Source: Streptomyces sp. H27-H5
GTDB taxonomy: Bacteria; Actinomycetota; Actinomycetes; Streptomycetales; Streptomycetaceae
NCBI RefSeq assembly: GCF_026627505.1
Contig: NZ_JAPNLK010000036.1
Location: 18,008-82,007 of the forward strand
Direction: 5' to 3'
DNA: 64,000 bases
Shown here: one piece after another, positions 38,774 through 47,821 of the stretch
How the letters are laid out: every line of letters starts with the position of its first letter
How positions within the stretch are numbered: position 1 is the stretch's first letter
Position numbers and translations under genes: made by a program
The notes under the pieces: model-generated
What the model was told of the DNA's origin: nothing
The model's database searches: none
Seen by the model: the letters and a program-made list of their open reading frames with translations, nothing else

Positions 38774-40924
38774 ATGCCGAGCTATTCCGAGATCGTACAG
38801 ACGGACCTCTCCGCACTGACCACGGCCGCCGACGGCTGGAAGGCCATGGCGACCCAGTTCAAGACCATGGAGGACGTCTACAAGGACGAGGTCCAGAGCG
38901 TGTCCGCCGGCAACGGCTGGATGGGCTCCAGCGCGCAGACCGCCGCCACCAACGCGGGCATGACGCGAGGGGAGTTCGCCTCCGCGCAGAAGGAGGCGCT
39001 GGCCATGGAGTCACTGCTCCGTGACGCGCACACCCGGTTCACGGACCTCAAGGGCCGGGTGAAGTCCGCCGTGGCGGACGCCGAGGCCGCGGGCATGAAG
39101 GTCTCCGACCAGGGCATCGCGAGCTACGACTTCGCCAAGGTCTCCGGGGACACGGCGAAGGCCATCCGGCACGACCCGGACCTTCCCGAGGTCGAGCGGT
39201 CCTGGACGCGCCGGATCGGGGACGCGGTCAAGGCGGTCACCGAGTTCGACGCCGACGTCAAGACCGCCCTGCTCAACGCGTCGGGAGCCGACGGGACCGC
39301 CATGTTCGGCTTCAACTCCAAGCCGGTCGGCGACGTCGAGGCCGTGGAGGCCCTCGCGCTCACCTCGAAGGTCCGCGACGGCAAGGCCTCGCCGGAGGAA
39401 CTGCGGCACTACAACGAGATCCTCAAGCAGAACGGCGACGACAAGCACTTCAGCGAGGCGTACCTGCACGCCCTCGGCGCGAAGGACACCCTGGACCTCG
39501 CCGACCGGATGAACCTGGCGGCCAACGACCGCGGGGCGTCCGCGGCCGACAAGAAGCTCTACGAGTCGATCAACGCCGGCCTCGCCTCGACGGTCGCCTC
39601 CGGCACGAAGGACCCCGGGAGCTACGCCTACAAGCCGTTCGTCGACGGGCTCAAGGAGCAGGGCCCCGAGCTGGTGGGCAAGGGCCTGCCGACGCATGGA
39701 TACCAGGCGCTGGTCACCCTCATGGCGAACGGCGACGGCTACGGGAAGCAGTTCCTCAACGACCTCGGCGACGGCATGATCGAGGCCGAGAAGTCGAAGC
39801 CGCACATGTACGACCACGCCTACGACCCGAAGCGCCCGAACCTGGTCTCCGACCCGTTGGACGGCCTGCTGGGCATCATGGCCAAGGACCCGGACTCGGC
39901 GACGTACTTCCTCGACCCCGACGCGGCCGGCAACAAGAACGAGCACCTGAAGTACCTGCTCAAGGACCGCGACATGCCGGACCCCTGGATCGCGACCGCC
40001 GTCGGCCCGCCGATGGAGATGCACGGCGACAAGACGGCAGGCCTCGGCGCAGCCATCCAGGCGGCGGCCACGGGTCACGTCGACGGCGAGAAGCTGGGCC
40101 CGCCCGGCCCCCACACCGAGGGCCAGGCCCGCGTCATGCACAACGCCATCCGCCTCCTCGACGGGGGCATGGAAGGTGACGAGTTCCCGGAGCACCTGGA
40201 AGGCCTGCGCCAACCGATGGGGAAGGCGCTGGTCGACTACGTCGCCGACACCCACGAGATCCTCGGCGGGAAGAACTCCGACCTGGGCATGGTCAGCGGC
40301 AGCGACTCGATCCACGGGTCGGGTGACAAGGCCCAGATCGCAGTCGGCCAGGGCAGCCTGATCCGGGTGATGCGCGGCATTTCGGATGACGGCGCGTCCT
40401 ATGGCCTGATGGTTCAGGCGGAGCGGGTCTACTCGGCAGAGCAGCTCGCTATGGCCGCCCCGTACAAGGCCGACTCCCCGCATGCGGTCAGCGCTGATTG
40501 GGACAACCGTGCACACGACGTCGGGGTGGCAACCGGAGCCCTCAACGGCATCGGGGCCGACGTCTACAAGGACAAGGAAGACGACAAGGGCGAGTGGGCG
40601 GAGGGCACGTCCGAGTACACGGCTGCCACCGTGAACGGACTCATCGGAGAGATTCCCGTCGTGAGCACGATCGGAGGCTCGCTGATCGACGCGGCCAAGT
40701 ACGACTGGGTCCAAGGCGTCAAGGATGCGGCCGAGGAGCAGAGCAAGCAGGAGTCCAGTACCAACTACGCGGGGGGCATGGAGGGGACCAACAAGTTGTT
40801 CGACGTATGGAGAGAGCAGAGGCAGATCGACGCGGACGACCCGGCGGCCGAACACGCCCAGAACGAAGCGGGCAACGCCTACTCGGCCGGACGGGAGGCC
40901 GCCCGTGCGCACCTCCGGCCCTGA
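38774..40924 (+). CDS. Large WXG-like / DUF6571-type protein
   Basis: 716 residues. The N-terminal ~100 form a WXG100-like helical hairpin (SALTTAADGWKAMATQFK; turn GNGWMGSSAQTA; DLKGRVKSAVADAEAAG). The middle resembles DUF6571-containing Streptomyces proteins, with VSGSDSIHGSGDKAQIAVGQ and HAVSADWDNRAHDVGVA. Near the C-terminus, GLIGEIPVVSTIGGSLID is a Gly-rich hydrophobic segment typical of the family, followed by a polar tail. Such proteins may be ESX-exported, but no secretion apparatus is in the window. The third-position GC drops in the last ~180 codons, a hint of different origin. No catalytic motif is recognised. Confidence 0.75.
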   Translation: MPSYSEIVQTDLSALTTAADGWKAMATQFKTMEDVYKDEVQSVSAGNGWMGSSAQTAATNAGMTRGEFASAQKEALAMESLLRDAHTRFTDLKGRVKSAVADAEAAGMKVSDQGIASYDFAKVSGDTAKAIRHDPDLPEVERSWTRRIGDAVKAVTEFDADVKTALLNASGADGTAMFGFNSKPVGDVEAVEALALTSKVRDGKASPEELRHYNEILKQNGDDKHFSEAYLHALGAKDTLDLADRMNLAANDRGASAADKKLYESINAGLASTVASGTKDPGSYAYKPFVDGLKEQGPELVGKGLPTHGYQALVTLMANGDGYGKQFLNDLGDGMIEAEKSKPHMYDHAYDPKRPNLVSDPLDGLLGIMAKDPDSATYFLDPDAAGNKNEHLKYLLKDRDMPDPWIATAVGPPMEMHGDKTAGLGAAIQAAATGHVDGEKLGPPGPHTEGQARVMHNAIRLLDGGMEGDEFPEHLEGLRQPMGKALVDYVADTHEILGGKNSDLGMVSGSDSIHGSGDKAQIAVGQGSLIRVMRGISDDGASYGLMVQAERVYSAEQLAMAAPYKADSPHAVSADWDNRAHDVGVATGALNGIGADVYKDKEDDKGEWAEGTSEYTAATVNGLIGEIPVVSTIGGSLIDAAKYDWVQGVKDAAEEQSKQESSTNYAGGMEGTNKLFDVWREQRQIDADDPAAEHAQNEAGNAYSAGREAARAHLRP

Positions 40925-41573
40925 TGTGCTCACAGCCCTCGTACGGTCGACGACCACGCTCGTCTGTGTGCTGATGCTGGCATCGTGCACTTCGGGCGGC
41001 TCCGGGGCGGAGGCCGCGAACCCCTGCGGGATCAGCCCGTCTTCGGAGGAGGCGGCGCTTGTGCGCGAAGTCCTCGGGGCGGAGGACTTCGCGACGAAGA
41101 CCTATGGCGACACGAACCTCTTGGTGGGCAAGATGGAGCGCGCGTTGCCGACGATTCCCCAGAGGGAGTCGTTCTACACGAACGCATGCGGGTACAGCAC
41201 GGATGGTGAGCAGAGCAAGGCCGGGGTGACCTTCCTGGCCGGGTGGTCTCTTCGGACCTCCACGCTGCCTTCCTTCCCCAAGGACGTTTCCTACGAATTG
41301 AACGGTGCACGCGGTGTAGCGCGAAACAGTGGCTCGATGCTGCTCGTCCCGTGCGACATGCCTGGTGAACTCAATGCGCAGTCGCAGAAGGTGTGGCTCA
41401 CAGCGGACACCACGTATTCGTTCAGCCCGTCCCGGCCGGACGTGGACCAGGCGACCAGAGACCAGCGGATGACCCTCGCCTACCTGATGACCCGCCGCGT
41501 CACCGAGGCCCTCGGCTGTGAGAACAAGCCCCTTGCGAAGCCCCCGGTGGTGAGGCCGCTTCCTACCCCCTGA
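40905..41573 (+). CDS. Lipoprotein, function unknown
   Basis: 222 residues from GTG 40905, chosen for GGGAGG six bases upstream; it overlaps the end of the DUF6571-like gene by 20 bases, so it is coupled to it. The signal peptide ends in the lipobox LASC, giving a lipid-anchored outer protein. Cys pairs (NPCGIS, NACGYS, VPCDMP, LGCENK) suggest two disulfides. No named family is recognised. It probably acts at the cell surface with the two upstream proteins (inference). Confidence 0.72.
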   Translation: MRTSGPDVLTALVRSTTTLVCVLMLASCTSGGSGAEAANPCGISPSSEEAALVREVLGAEDFATKTYGDTNLLVGKMERALPTIPQRESFYTNACGYSTDGEQSKAGVTFLAGWSLRTSTLPSFPKDVSYELNGARGVARNSGSMLLVPCDMPGELNAQSQKVWLTADTTYSFSPSRPDVDQATRDQRMTLAYLMTRRVTEALGCENKPLAKPPVVRPLPTP

Positions 41574-41979
41574 CGGGGATCTCGGCCCATACGGACTTGC
41601 CGATTCCATGAGCCCGGGGGCACTGACCCCACCGCACCGCCAGTGCCGCCACGATGGCGAGCCCCCGGCCGCGCTCGTCCGACTCGCCGGCGGCCCGGGG
41701 CGCGAGGGTGACGGCGGGACCCGCGTCGGACACCTCCACCCGCACCACGTCGCCGTACCGCGCGAGCCGGACCCCGATGTCCCTGCCGTGCGGCGCGTGG
41801 GCGTGGCGTACGGCGTTGGTGACCAGCTCGGAGAGCAGCAGCTCGGCCGTGTCGGCCGGGCCCGGACCGACTCGCCACTCCGCAAGCCGCACCCGCAGCC
41901 GCGCCCGAGCCCGGCCCGGTGCGCGGGGGCCGCGCGGCTCGATCCAGAAGACCTCGACGATGGGAAGCAGAATCACCAC
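41563..41979 (-). CDS. ATP-binding regulatory protein (GHKL, anti-sigma-like)
   Basis: 138 residues from GTG 41979, behind AGAGG. The HATPase fold is evident: ELLLSELVTNAVRHAHAP (N-box), VRVEVSDAGPAV (G1), and GRGLAIVAALAVRWGQ (G2). This small stand-alone type resembles RsbW-like anti-sigma factors, very common in Streptomyces. Its partner (sigma or anti-anti-sigma) is not adjacent. It is divergent from a GntR gene across two identical TCTCTAGAGA sites and overlaps the lipoprotein gene's 3' end by 11 bases, convergent to it. Confidence 0.85.
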   Translation of the reverse strand: MVILLPIVEVFWIEPRGPRAPGRARARLRVRLAEWRVGPGPADTAELLLSELVTNAVRHAHAPHGRDIGVRLARYGDVVRVEVSDAGPAVTLAPRAAGESDERGRGLAIVAALAVRWGQCPRAHGIGKSVWAEIPVRG

Positions 41980-41985
41980 GACACC

Positions 41986-41995
41986 TCTCTAGAGA
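41986..41995. promoter_or_regulatory. Operator TCTCTAGAGA (site 1)
   Basis: Perfect 10-base palindrome, 7 bases upstream of the ATPase GTG, where it would cover the ribosome-binding site or transcription start. It is identical to site 2 at 42041-42050. Confidence 0.7.
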
Positions 41996-42040
41996 TACGT
42001 GCGCTCAGTGAAGCGCCCCTCACGCGCGCGCGTCAAGACG

Positions 42041-42050
42041 TCTCTAGAGA
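42041..42050. promoter_or_regulatory. Operator TCTCTAGAGA (site 2)
   Basis: Same palindrome, with an extended form ACGTCTCTAGAGATGT that is symmetric except for one base pair. Centres are 55 bases apart, in the divergent gap between the ATPase and GntR genes. Confidence 0.72.
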
Positions 42051-42137
42051 TGTTCGATTCCGTCGGCCGGGTGAGCGCGCCGGCTCCTTCGATCGGCAGG
42101 GTGCCTAGGATGATCGGAGAAGATCAGGGAGGACCGC

Positions 42138-42896
42138 ATGCCGAGTGATGGCCCCGCACAACAGCCCAAGTACCAGCGCATCGCCGCCGCCCTGAAGGAC
42201 GCCATCGCCTCGGGTGAATACGGGCCGGGAGCCCGTCTCCCCGGAGAGAACGACCTCATGGCGGCTCATGGGGTGGCCCGGATGACCGCCCGCCAGGCAC
42301 TGGGAGTGCTCCAGGCGGAGGGGCTGACCGAAGCCCGCAAGGGCGCCGGGGTGTTCGTGCGAGAGTTCCGGCCCATCCGGCGCCGCAGCATTTCCCGGCT
42401 GGCCGCCGACGTGTGGACAGAAGGACGTTCGATCTGGGCGGTCGACACGGATGGCCGCGAACCCGTCGTCGAGTTCGTGGGCGTCGCCGAAGAGGCCTCA
42501 CCGGCGCCCGTTGCCTCGTTGCTCGGGCTCGACGACGGCGCGCCGGCCGTGGCCCGCCGCCGCAGGTTCCTGCTCGACGGGAAGCCCGTGATGCTCGCGA
42601 CCTCCTATCTCGACGCGGCTCTCGTCGCCGGCACGCCCATCGTCGAACCCGACACGGGTCCCGGCGGCATCTACGCCCGCCTCGCCGATCTCGGCCACGG
42701 CCCGGCCCGGTTTCGCGAGGAGGTGCGGTCGCGCATGCCCAGCCCCGAGGAGGCCGCCGCGCTGCGGCTCGGGACGGGCACTCCCGTCGTCCTGGTCGTC
42801 CGTACGGCCTTCGCCGCCGACGGCCGGATCGTCGAGGTCAATGAGATGGTCCTCGACTCCTCCGCGTACGTGTTGGAGTACGCGTTCGACGCCTAG
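42138..42896 (+). CDS. GntR-family regulator (HutC/UTRA type)
   Basis: 252 residues. The N-terminal winged helix has KYQRIAAALKDAIASGEYGP then GARLPGENDLMAAHGVARM and TARQALGVLQAEGLT. The UTRA ligand domain follows, with ASYLDAALVAGTPI-like blocks and the C-terminal NEMVLDSSAYVLEYAFDA. The ATG has AGGGAGGA. The regulator is divergent from the GHKL ATPase and almost certainly binds the two TCTCTAGAGA sites. Its stop codon TAG (42894-42896) lies inside the terminal repeat of a MITE-like element, so the natural end of the gene may have been altered by insertion. Confidence 0.87.
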   Translation: MPSDGPAQQPKYQRIAAALKDAIASGEYGPGARLPGENDLMAAHGVARMTARQALGVLQAEGLTEARKGAGVFVREFRPIRRRSISRLAADVWTEGRSIWAVDTDGREPVVEFVGVAEEASPAPVASLLGLDDGAPAVARRRRFLLDGKPVMLATSYLDAALVAGTPIVEPDTGPGGIYARLADLGHGPARFREEVRSRMPSPEEAAALRLGTGTPVVLVVRTAFAADGRIVEVNEMVLDSSAYVLEYAFDA

Positions 42897-43057
42897 TGCT
42901 GTGACCGGAAAGGTTCACCGTGTCACGGCGCCCGGCACGGCACCTCGCCGCGTTGTCGAACCGCCCACGTACGTCCAGTACACGCGGCAGTCCTCCGCCT
43001 TGCGATGCACCGCACCGGACACCGCGACCCGGCAAACCTTTCCGGCCACAGCACTAG
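42894..43057. mobile_element. MITE-like palindromic element
   Basis: About 160 bases. Terminal inverted repeats match over ~24 bases: CTAGTGCTGTGACCGGAAAG at the left and its complement with one mismatch at the right (43035-43057). The ends are TA|GTGCTGTG ... CACAGCAC|TA, compatible with a TA or CTAG target duplication as made by IS630/Tc1 or IS5-group transposases. The inner sequence is itself an imperfect long palindrome centred near an ACGTACGT. No transposase frame is present, so movement would need an element elsewhere. Confidence 0.75.
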
Positions 43058-43214
43058 GCCCCATGCGTCCGCCCCCTCCCACCCCCCTCGTGCCACGGTC
43101 GGGTGAGGCTCGCGTGCCGTCCCCGTACGGCAGTGCGATTGTTGCGGCGGGATGAAATCCGCCGGTCGGCGCGTTGGGTGAGGCGGCAGGAACGAACCAA
43201 CGGGGAGGCATCAC

Positions 43215-46200
43215 GTGGCGGCGGCGCAGACGGCGGCAGGGGAGAAACAGGGCTGGGGCAGGAGGCTGGCCGCCTACACCTGGCATTACCGGCTCAATGT
43301 GCTGCTTGCGCTCGGGTCCTCGCTGGGCGGCATGGCCGTCATGGCGCTCGTGCCACTGGTGACCAAGATCATCCTCGACGACGTCATAGGTGACAAGAGC
43401 CGGCCCATGGGCCCGTGGGCGGGGATGCTCATAGGCGCGGCCGCGCTCGTGTACGTGATGACGTACATACGCCGGTACTACGGCGGCCGGCTCGCGCTCG
43501 ACGTGCAGCACGACCTGCGCACCGACATGTACGACGCGATCGCCCGCCTCGACGGCCGTCGCCAGGACGAGCTGTCGACCGGCCAGGTCATCGGTCGCGC
43601 CACCAGCGACCTCCAGCTCATCCAGGGCCTGCTGTTCATGCTGCCCATGACCATCGGGAACTTCCTGCTCTTCGGGATATCCCTGGGGATCATGCTGTGG
43701 CTGTCGCCGCTGCTGACCCTGGTCGCCCTGCTCATGGCCCCCGTGCTGTGGTTCATCGCCAAGCGCAGCCGCAAGAAGCTCTTCCCCGCCACCTGGTACG
43801 CGCAGGCCCAGGCCGCCGCGGTCGCCGGTGTCGTCGACGGGGCCGTGACCGGCGTCCGCGTCGTCAAGGGCTTCGGGCAGGAGGAGCAGGAGACCGGCAA
43901 GCTCCGCGAAGCCGGCCGCCGGCTGTTCGGCGGACGGATGCGGGCCATCCGGCTCAACTCGCGCTACACGCCGGCCCTCCAGGCCGTGCCCGCCCTCGGG
44001 CAGGTCGCCATTCTGGCCCTCGGCGGCTGGATGGCCACCAAGGGGCAGGTCACCCTCGGCACCTTCGTCGCCTTCTCGACCTACCTCGCGCAGCTCGTCG
44101 GCCCCGTGCGCATGCTCGCCATGGTCCTCACCGTCGGCCAGCAGGCCCGCGCCGGCGCCGAGCGCGTCTTCGAGCTGATCGACACCGAGCCCGTGATCCG
44201 CGAGGGGGAGCGGGAGCTGCCGGCCGACGCCCCCGCCACCGTGGAGTTCGAGGACGTCGCCTTCGGCTACGACCCGGCGCGCCCCGTGCTCGACGGGTTC
44301 TCGCTCGCCATCCGGGAGGGCGAGACCGTCGCCCTCGTCGGCGCCTCCGGAAGCGGCAAGTCGACCGTCTCGCTGCTGCTGCCGCGCTTCTACGACGCCG
44401 ACCGCGGCACCATCCGGGTCGGCGGGCACGACGTCCGCGACCTGACGTACGACTCGCTGCGCGGCGCGATCGGGCTGGTGCCCGAGGACTCGTTCCTCTT
44501 CTCCGACACCCTCCGCGCCAACATCTCCTACGGGCGCCCCGACGCCACCGACGCGCAGATCGAGGCCGCCGCCCTGGCCGCGCAGGCCGACGGGTTCATC
44601 CGGGAGCTGCCCGCCGGGTACGACACCACGGTCGGCGAACAGGGCCTCACCCTCTCCGGCGGCCAGCGCCAGCGCGTCGCGCTCGCCCGCGCCATCCTCA
44701 CCGACCCCCGGCTGCTGCTCCTCGACGACGCGACGTCCGCCGTCGACGCCCGGGTCGAGCACGAGATCCACGAGGCGCTGCGGGCCGTGATGGCCGGTCG
44801 TACGACCCTGCTCATCGCCCACCGCCGGTCCACGCTCGCGCTGGCCGACCGGATCGCCGTACTGGATCGGGGCCGGCTCTCCGACATCGGCACGCACGAG
44901 GAGCTGGAGCGCCGCTCGCCCCTCTACCGCAGGCTGCTGACCGATCCCGAGGCCCTCGGCGGCGGTTCCCCGCGCATCCGCGAGACGCCCGCGATGACCG
45001 AGTTCGAACGTGACATCGAGTGCGGGATCGAGCGGGACATCGAGCGCGACATCGATCGGGACATCGAGATCGAGGCGGAGATCGACTCGGAGCCCGTGAA
45101 CGCCAAGCGCCGGGTCGCCGGCGGGATCACGCCCGAACTCTGGCAGCGCCAGGACGACGCCAAGGCGGCGGCCGGACCCGCCGCGGGCACGGGCCTGCGG
45201 GCCCCCGGAGCCGGGCATTCCATGGCCGGGGCGGTCGCCGGGATGCCCGCGACCCCCGAGTTGCTCGCGCAGGTGGCCGCGCTGCCGCCCGCCGACGACC
45301 AGCCCTCCGTGGACGAGACCCGGGCCGCGTCCGCCGAGGAGAGCTACGGTCTGCGCCGACTGCTCCGCGGCTTCTGGGCGCCGCTCGCCATCAGCCTCGG
45401 CCTGGTCGCGCTCGACGCGGGCGCGGGCCTGCTGCTGCCGATCCTGATCCGGCACGGCATCGACCAGGGCGTCGAGCAGGCCGCCCTGGGCGCGGTGTGG
45501 GTGGCGTCCGGACTGGCCCTCCTGGTGGTCATCGGGCAGTGGGCCGCGCAGTTCTCCGAGACCCGCATGACGGGGCGCACCGGCGAGCGCGTGCTGTACG
45601 CCCTGCGCGTCAAGATCTTCGCCCAGCTCCAGCGCCTCGGTCTCGACTACTACGAGCGCGAGCTGACCGGCAAGATCATGACGCGGATGACCACGGACGT
45701 CGACGCCCTGTCCACGTTCCTCCAGACCGGGCTCGTCACCGCCGTCGTGTCCGTCTTCACCTTCCTCGGCATCCTGGTGGCCCTCCTCGTCCTCGACGTC
45801 GAGCTGGCCCTGATCGTCTTCGCCACCCTGCCCGTGCTGGTCGTCGGCACGATCGTGTTCCGCCGCAAGTCGGTCGCCGCGTACGAGCTGGCCCGCGACC
45901 GGGTCAGCAGCGTCAACGCCGACCTCCAGGAGTCCGTGGCGGGGCTCCGCATCGTCCAGGCGTTCCGGCGCGAGCACGACGGCGCGGCCCGGTTCGCCGA
46001 GCGCAGCGACGCGTACCGCCAGGCCCGGGTGCGCGGCCAGTGGCTGATATCGGTCTACTTCCCGTTCGTGCAGCTGCTGTCCTCGGGCGCCGCCGCGGCC
46101 GTGCTGATCGCCGGCGCGGGCCGGGTGGAGGCGGCCACGCTCACCACCGGCGCGCTGGTGGCGTACCTGCTCTACATCGACCTGTTCTTCGCGCCCGTCC

Positions 46201-47090
46201 AGCAGCTCTCCCAGGTGTTCGACGGATACCAGCAGGCCACCGTCTCCCTCGGCCGGATCCAGGACCTGCTGCGCGAGCCCACCACCACCCCGCGTCCGGC
46301 CGATCCGCGCGCGCTGCCCCGGCTTCGGGGCGAGGTCGCCTTCGAGGACGTCCACTTCGCCTACGGCGCCGCCGAGGAGCGGGGAGCGAAGGGCGACGCG
46401 TTGGCCGGGATCACCCTGCGGATACCCGCCGGGCAGACCGTCGCCTTCGTCGGCGAGACCGGGGCGGGCAAGTCCACGCTGGTCAAGCTCGTGGCCCGGT
46501 TCTACGACCCGACCGGCGGCCGGGTCACCGCCGACGGCGTGGACCTGCGGGAGCTCGACCTGACGGAGTACCGCCACCGGCTCGGGGTCGTCCCCCAGGA
46601 GTCGTACCTCTTCCCGGGGACGGTCCGCGACGCCATCGCCTACGGGCGGGCCGAGGCGAGCGACGCCGACGTGGAGGCGGCGGCCCGCGCGGTCGGCGCC
46701 CACGACATGATCGCCACCCTCGACGGCGGCTATCTGCACACCGTCGCCGAACGGGGCCGCAACCTGTCGGCCGGTCAGCGCCAGCTGATCGCCCTGGCCC
46801 GCGCCGAACTCGTCGACCCGGACGTGCTGCTGCTCGACGAGGCCACCGCCGCCCTCGACCTGGCCACCGAGGCACAGGTCAACCTGGCCACGGAACGGCT
46901 CGCCGGCAAGCGCACCACGCTCGTCGTGGCGCACCGGTTGACGACGGCCGCCCGGGCCGACCGGGTCGTCGTCATGGACCGGGGCCGCGTCGTGGAGGAC
47001 GGCACGCACGGTGAACTCCTCGCGCGGGGCGGTCGGTACGCCGAGCTCTGGCGGACCTTCGCGGGGGAGGACGAGCGGGCCGTCGCCTGA
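43215..47090 (+). CDS. Fused double ABC exporter (TMD-NBD-TMD-NBD)
   Basis: 1,291 residues from GTG 43215 behind GGGGAGG. Two complete ABC exporter halves are joined. Half 1: membrane domain ~1-330, Walker A GASGSGKST at ~376, signature LSGGQRQRVALARAI at ~480. An acidic repeated linker (~589-710) with a series of ERDIERDIDRDIEIEAEID-like units connects to half 2: membrane domain from ~715, Walker A GETGAGKST at ~1079, signature LSAGQRQLIALAR at ~1183, ending in a normal C-terminus. Both ATP sites look intact. Related proteins in Streptomyces are often two separate subunits; as one polypeptide it should form its own exporter. The substrate is unknown. Confidence 0.88.
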   Translation: MAAAQTAAGEKQGWGRRLAAYTWHYRLNVLLALGSSLGGMAVMALVPLVTKIILDDVIGDKSRPMGPWAGMLIGAAALVYVMTYIRRYYGGRLALDVQHDLRTDMYDAIARLDGRRQDELSTGQVIGRATSDLQLIQGLLFMLPMTIGNFLLFGISLGIMLWLSPLLTLVALLMAPVLWFIAKRSRKKLFPATWYAQAQAAAVAGVVDGAVTGVRVVKGFGQEEQETGKLREAGRRLFGGRMRAIRLNSRYTPALQAVPALGQVAILALGGWMATKGQVTLGTFVAFSTYLAQLVGPVRMLAMVLTVGQQARAGAERVFELIDTEPVIREGERELPADAPATVEFEDVAFGYDPARPVLDGFSLAIREGETVALVGASGSGKSTVSLLLPRFYDADRGTIRVGGHDVRDLTYDSLRGAIGLVPEDSFLFSDTLRANISYGRPDATDAQIEAAALAAQADGFIRELPAGYDTTVGEQGLTLSGGQRQRVALARAILTDPRLLLLDDATSAVDARVEHEIHEALRAVMAGRTTLLIAHRRSTLALADRIAVLDRGRLSDIGTHEELERRSPLYRRLLTDPEALGGGSPRIRETPAMTEFERDIECGIERDIERDIDRDIEIEAEIDSEPVNAKRRVAGGITPELWQRQDDAKAAAGPAAGTGLRAPGAGHSMAGAVAGMPATPELLAQVAALPPADDQPSVDETRAASAEESYGLRRLLRGFWAPLAISLGLVALDAGAGLLLPILIRHGIDQGVEQAALGAVWVASGLALLVVIGQWAAQFSETRMTGRTGERVLYALRVKIFAQLQRLGLDYYERELTGKIMTRMTTDVDALSTFLQTGLVTAVVSVFTFLGILVALLVLDVELALIVFATLPVLVVGTIVFRRKSVAAYELARDRVSSVNADLQESVAGLRIVQAFRREHDGAARFAERSDAYRQARVRGQWLISVYFPFVQLLSSGAAAAVLIAGAGRVEAATLTTGALVAYLLYIDLFFAPVQQLSQVFDGYQQATVSLGRIQDLLREPTTTPRPADPRALPRLRGEVAFEDVHFAYGAAEERGAKGDALAGITLRIPAGQTVAFVGETGAGKSTLVKLVARFYDPTGGRVTADGVDLRELDLTEYRHRLGVVPQESYLFPGTVRDAIAYGRAEASDADVEAAARAVGAHDMIATLDGGYLHTVAERGRNLSAGQRQLIALARAELVDPDVLLLDEATAALDLATEAQVNLATERLAGKRTTLVVAHRLTTAARADRVVVMDRGRVVEDGTHGELLARGGRYAELWRTFAGEDERAVA
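45010..45090. repeat. 12-base-type repeat encoding the acidic linker
   Basis: Repeats of GACATCGAGCGG-like units (with ATCGAG/ATCGAT alternatives) encode E-R-D-I/D-R-D-I. It lies between the two halves of the fused exporter and keeps frame. Confidence 0.7.
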
Positions 47091-47310
47091 CCCCCCGTCC
47101 GCTCCCCGGCACCCGATCCGCGTCCTGTCGCGTCCGGCGACACCGCGCCGGCGTGCCGTTCGCCGGCGCCTCTACAGCCGTTCCCGCGCGCCCTGTTCGG
47201 GCACGGACCTGCCCCTCCGGGATGCCCTTGCGGGGTGCAACCATCCGGGGGGTCCGCGCGTCGTACGTACGTGCGTGCGCACGACGTGCGCCGGATCGGG
47301 GGACCACGTG

Positions 47311-47712
47311 ATGCAGAAGCGAAGCAGGCGCGGCCGGACACGGACCGTGACCTTCGGGGTGTTCGGGGCGGCGCTGTGGCTGGGTGTCACAGGAGTCATC
47401 GCGGCGCCCCCGGCGCAGGCGGCGACCACCGGGTGCGGGGGGCGGCTGGTCAAGACGCTGCCCTTCTCGACGGGTGAGGTGCGGGTCTACAAGAGCCGCA
47501 CCCAGGCCTGCGCGATCACGGTCGCCGCGCGGCCGGGCGAACGCCGGGAGATGACGGTGAGCATCCAGCCGCGCGGCGGGGTGCCGGTGCGCGACGCGGG
47601 CCGGTACACCCGGTACGCGGGCCCCGTCACCGTCGGCGCGATCAACCGCTGCGTGTTCGTCAAGGGGAGCGTGGCCGCCGGATCGATCTCTTCCGGCTGG
47701 ATCCTGTGCTGA
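47311..47712 (+). CDS. Small secreted protein with paired cysteines, function unknown
   Basis: 133 residues from ATG 47311 (GTG 47308 also in frame), with GGGGGA upstream. A Tat-free signal peptide (TVTFGVFGAALWLGVTGVI, cleavage near PAQAA) exports a ~95-residue mature chain. Four Cys (GCGG, QACAIT, NRCVFV, WILC) could form two disulfides. No enzyme motif is recognised. Secreted small basic proteins of this kind are common in Streptomyces and may act at the cell surface. Confidence 0.65.
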   Translation: MQKRSRRGRTRTVTFGVFGAALWLGVTGVIAAPPAQAATTGCGGRLVKTLPFSTGEVRVYKSRTQACAITVAARPGERREMTVSIQPRGGVPVRDAGRYTRYAGPVTVGAINRCVFVKGSVAAGSISSGWILC

Positions 47713-47821
47713 CCGTGGCTTGATCACGACTTTGCGGCCGATCGATCCAACCGGGTCTGTTCAGCGGCGTGTTGACCCCGCTAGGTTCACGGCGACCGAA
47801 GTGAACTCAAGGGGAGGGTGA

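Noticed and set aside
41986..42050. Reading the TCTCTAGAGA pair as an insertion-sequence target or terminal repeat
   Set aside because: The 45 bases between them contain nothing element-like, and the location between divergent promoters with a GntR fits operators better.
42915..47009. A 1,364-codon open frame on the minus strand opposite the ABC exporter gene
   Set aside because: It is the complement of a gene with clear ABC motifs. Its composition (Gly/Arg/Val/Asp/His) is the usual antisense artefact in Streptomyces DNA.
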